Assembly (NCBI RefSeq): GCF_943192915.1
Contig: NZ_CALPCD010000009.1
Location: 17,828 to 81,827 of the forward strand
Reading direction: 5' to 3'
DNA length: 64,000 nucleotides
Source of the DNA: Anaerotardibacter muris
GTDB lineage: Bacteria; Actinomycetota; Coriobacteriia; Coriobacteriales; Eggerthellaceae
A program made the translations under genes and the position numbers. Positions 62,188 to 64,000 of this stretch are shown here, one piece after another. The stretch's first letter is position 1; the number at the start of each line of letters is the position of its first letter. The notes below the pieces were generated by a model, which was not told the DNA's origin, did no database searches, and saw only the letters and a program-made list of their open reading frames with translations.

Positions 62188-63339
62188 TTAGTCGCTGATG
62201 TCGTGGTCGAGGACCGTGGCGAAGGTGAGCGAGGGATAAGCGGCCTTCATCTTGCTGATCACCTCGTCGGCAGTGGCTTCAGCATCGTGATCGAAATCGA
62301 CCACCAGATCGAAGTAGCAAGTCTTGGTCTTCGAATCGACGTAGAAGCCATGCATCTGCAATACTTCAGGATGTTTCTTTATCAGCTTTTCAAGTGATGT
62401 CTTCACTTCAGCATATTCGCCGGTGGTGTTCGACGCATAGATGCCGATGGTGATGATGCAGTTGAACTTTCGATAGACCGCCAGCGCGATGGAGCGGGTG
62501 AGCTCGTGTATTTGGTTCGCGCGCATGTTGTCATCCACTTCGATATGAGCAGAACCAACGCGTTCATTGGGCCCATAGTTGTCGACGGACAGGTCGTACA
62601 CTCCATGCACGCCTTCGAAACTGCTGATGAACGCTTCAAGTTGATGGGCGTAGTCGGTATCGACGCGCTCGCCGATCACCGAGCTTACGGCTTCGCGCAG
62701 GATGTCGATACCTGCCTTCACGATGAAGAGCGAGATGAAAGCGCCGATGATGCCGTCGATGTTCAGGTTGAACACCATGCTCAAGAATGCTGATACCAGC
62801 GTGCCTCCCGAAAGGATGGCATCGAACATGTTGTCCTTGCCCGAGGCGATGAGCGGTTGCGAATTCACCGCGTGACCTGCGCGATTGAAATAGATGCCCA
62901 TGATTATCTTGGTGACCACCGCAATGATGATGACAACTACCGTGATCGTAGAATAGGAAAGCGCTTCAGGCCAGATGATCTTCTTCACCGACTCTACCAG
63001 CGAAGCGATGCCAGCATAAAGGATGATCACCGCTATGGCCATGGATGTGACGTATTCTAGGCGCCCGTATCCGTAAGGATGCTCCTTGTTGGGTTTCTTG
63101 TTGGAGAGCTTGGTGCCGATGATGGTGATGATAGAAGATCCTGCATCCGTAAGGCTGTTCACTGCGTCAAGGATCACCGCGATAGAATTCGCTAAGATGC
63201 CTGCTACCAACTTGATTGCGGTGAGCAATAGGTTGCCTGCGATACCAACGAAGCTGGTGAAGACGATCTTGCGCTCGCGCGCCTTCACGGGACTTTCGGT
63301 GGCGTCTTGCTTCGCGGGCTTGTTGTGAGCTTCGGGCAT
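62188..63339 (-). CDS. Cation diffusion facilitator (CDF) metal exporter
   Basis: The 383-residue protein has six membrane helices with the metal-binding VILDAVNSLTDAGSSI and HPYGYGRLEYV in the first half and a ferredoxin-like C-terminal domain (about 285-383). It should export zinc, iron or manganese with protons. ATG 63339 follows AGGAAGAAAGCACC; the longer frame starts in a different composition. Cofactor specificity cannot be decided. Confidence 0.92.
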   Translation of the reverse strand: MPEAHNKPAKQDATESPVKARERKIVFTSFVGIAGNLLLTAIKLVAGILANSIAVILDAVNSLTDAGSSIITIIGTKLSNKKPNKEHPYGYGRLEYVTSMAIAVIILYAGIASLVESVKKIIWPEALSYSTITVVVIIIAVVTKIIMGIYFNRAGHAVNSQPLIASGKDNMFDAILSGGTLVSAFLSMVFNLNIDGIIGAFISLFIVKAGIDILREAVSSVIGERVDTDYAHQLEAFISSFEGVHGVYDLSVDNYGPNERVGSAHIEVDDNMRANQIHELTRSIALAVYRKFNCIITIGIYASNTTGEYAEVKTSLEKLIKKHPEVLQMHGFYVDSKTKTCYFDLVVDFDHDAEATADEVISKMKAAYPSLTFATVLDHDISD

Positions 63340-63496
63340 CGGTGCTTTCTTCCTTGAGGATCGAGGGCTGTTTAAACCCATCATAATACCAACGATGCGC
63401 CCGCACAGTGGCAGGGCGCATTCGCAATCAAGTCGTAAATGTTATCGAGTGCGCAAGGTGCCTGGATCCAGGTTGCCTCGCGTGCTCTGCTGCTGA

Positions 63497-63940
63497 TCAG
63501 AGGGCATCGTAGTGGGCATCGTCGACTGGTTCGAGCCATTCATTCGAGGTATCCGTGCCAGGGATCTCGAAGGCCAGGTGGCTGAACCAGCTATCAGCTG
63601 CGGCACCATGCCAGTGCTTCGTGTTGGCTGGAATATGCACTACATCGCCTGGGAGCATCTGCTGAGCTGGCTTGCCCCATTCTTGGTACCAACCACGACC
63701 GCCTACGCACACGAGCATCTGTCCGCCGCCTTCAGTGGCGTGATGGATGTGCCAGTTATTGCGACAGCGTGGTTCGAAAGTAACGTTGAAGAACGGGATC
63801 TGCTCGGTAGAGACTGGTGCCAGGTAGCTCTGCCCGATGAAGTACTGCGCGAAACCATCGTTCGGGTCCCCAACGGGGAACATGATGGTCTCAGCATATT
63901 GATCGAGTGTCATGTCTTTGGTGTTCACGGTCTCTGCCAT
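63497..63940 (-). CDS. Cupin-domain protein
   Basis: The 147-residue protein has cupin motif 1 RNNWHIHHATEGGGQMLVCVGGRG (two His, one Glu position) and motif 2 PGDVVHIPANTKHWHGAA. Proteins of this shape are found as small oxidoreductase or isomerase partners in anaerobes. Start 63940 follows GAAGGAG. A palindrome copy follows at the window edge. Confidence 0.85.
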   Translation of the reverse strand: MAETVNTKDMTLDQYAETIMFPVGDPNDGFAQYFIGQSYLAPVSTEQIPFFNVTFEPRCRNNWHIHHATEGGGQMLVCVGGRGWYQEWGKPAQQMLPGDVVHIPANTKHWHGAAADSWFSHLAFEIPGTDTSNEWLEPVDDAHYDAL

Positions 63941-63961
63941 GGGGAATCTCCTTCTCAGTGT

Positions 63962-64000
63962 TGGGGACGGGTTCATTTTTGTCCCGGACAAAAATGAACC
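63962..64000. repeat. Dispersed palindrome family copy, cut by the window end
   Basis: TTGGGGACGGGTTCATTTTT, GTCCCGGACA and AAAATGAACC match the element. It continues past the end of the window. Confidence 0.7.

Noticed and set aside
1..64000. tRNA and rRNA genes, IS elements and attachment sites
   Set aside because: No T-loop/anticodon arm pattern in the gaps, no transposase or integrase frame, and no direct repeats at the edges of the 10-16.4 kb island were seen by eye.

Overview
The window looks like the chromosome of a gut Coriobacteriia (Eggerthellales-type, high-GC Gram-positive anaerobe). This is inferred from a menaquinone operon, a bile salt hydrolase-family enzyme, a Bce-type sensor/ABC module, two AGCS symporters, and a GC-rich dispersed intergenic palindrome carrying GTCCCGGACA / GGGGACAGG cores. 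No rRNA, tRNA, IS element or CRISPR array was recognised.

1-7.8 kb: menaquinone operon (menD partial, menH, menB, then a single ORF fusing MenE and MenC), a bactofilin-like membrane protein and a strong terminator. 7.8-10.0 kb: bile salt hydrolase family enzyme and a SEC-C methionine aminopeptidase. 10.0-16.4 kb: a visibly AT-richer accessory island with a self-inhibited Fic protein, a DUF6680-like membrane protein, an EcoRI-family adenine methylase, a DUF262-HNH nuclease, an AlbA/Schlafen-type protein and a DUF4143 AAA ATPase preceded by four repeats with an exact 23-bp period. The methylase and nuclease read as a restriction-like pair and are the best candidate for an undescribed system.

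16.5-21.6 kb: BceRS-BceAB-like antimicrobial-peptide sensing and transport module with a 41-residue membrane peptide inside it. 21.7-24.6 kb: two amino-acid symporters. 24.8-28.7 kb: Rrf2 regulator, glutamine-amidotransferase-type hydrolase, cysK, a PNPOx-like protein and a LOG protein; a shared motif in front of rrf2 and cysK suggests a small cysteine regulon. 28.7-35.1 kb: a large TPR protein, an MqsA-like toxin-antitoxin locus, a TfoX-like protein and a GntR/ABC (Ytr-like) operon. 35.1-37.2 kb: a GIY-YIG/DNA-alkylation-repair fusion and an EamA transporter.

37.5-44.2 kb: a hybrid histidine kinase overlapping a solute-binding lipoprotein gene, a DUF389 protein, a hydrolase and a YagU-like protein. 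44.2-50.6 kb: an MFS-CBS fusion with a structured leader, an LtaS-like sulfatase and a membrane-bound XRE regulator. 50.8-60.4 kb: an iron-sulfur flavoprotein, three transporters, a LysR regulator divergent from two aldo-keto reductases and a HAD phosphatase. 60.4-64 kb: a HicAB-like pair, a hydrolase, a CDF exporter and a cupin. Gene ends follow stop codons; starts were chosen by Shine-Dalgarno spacing and family length.
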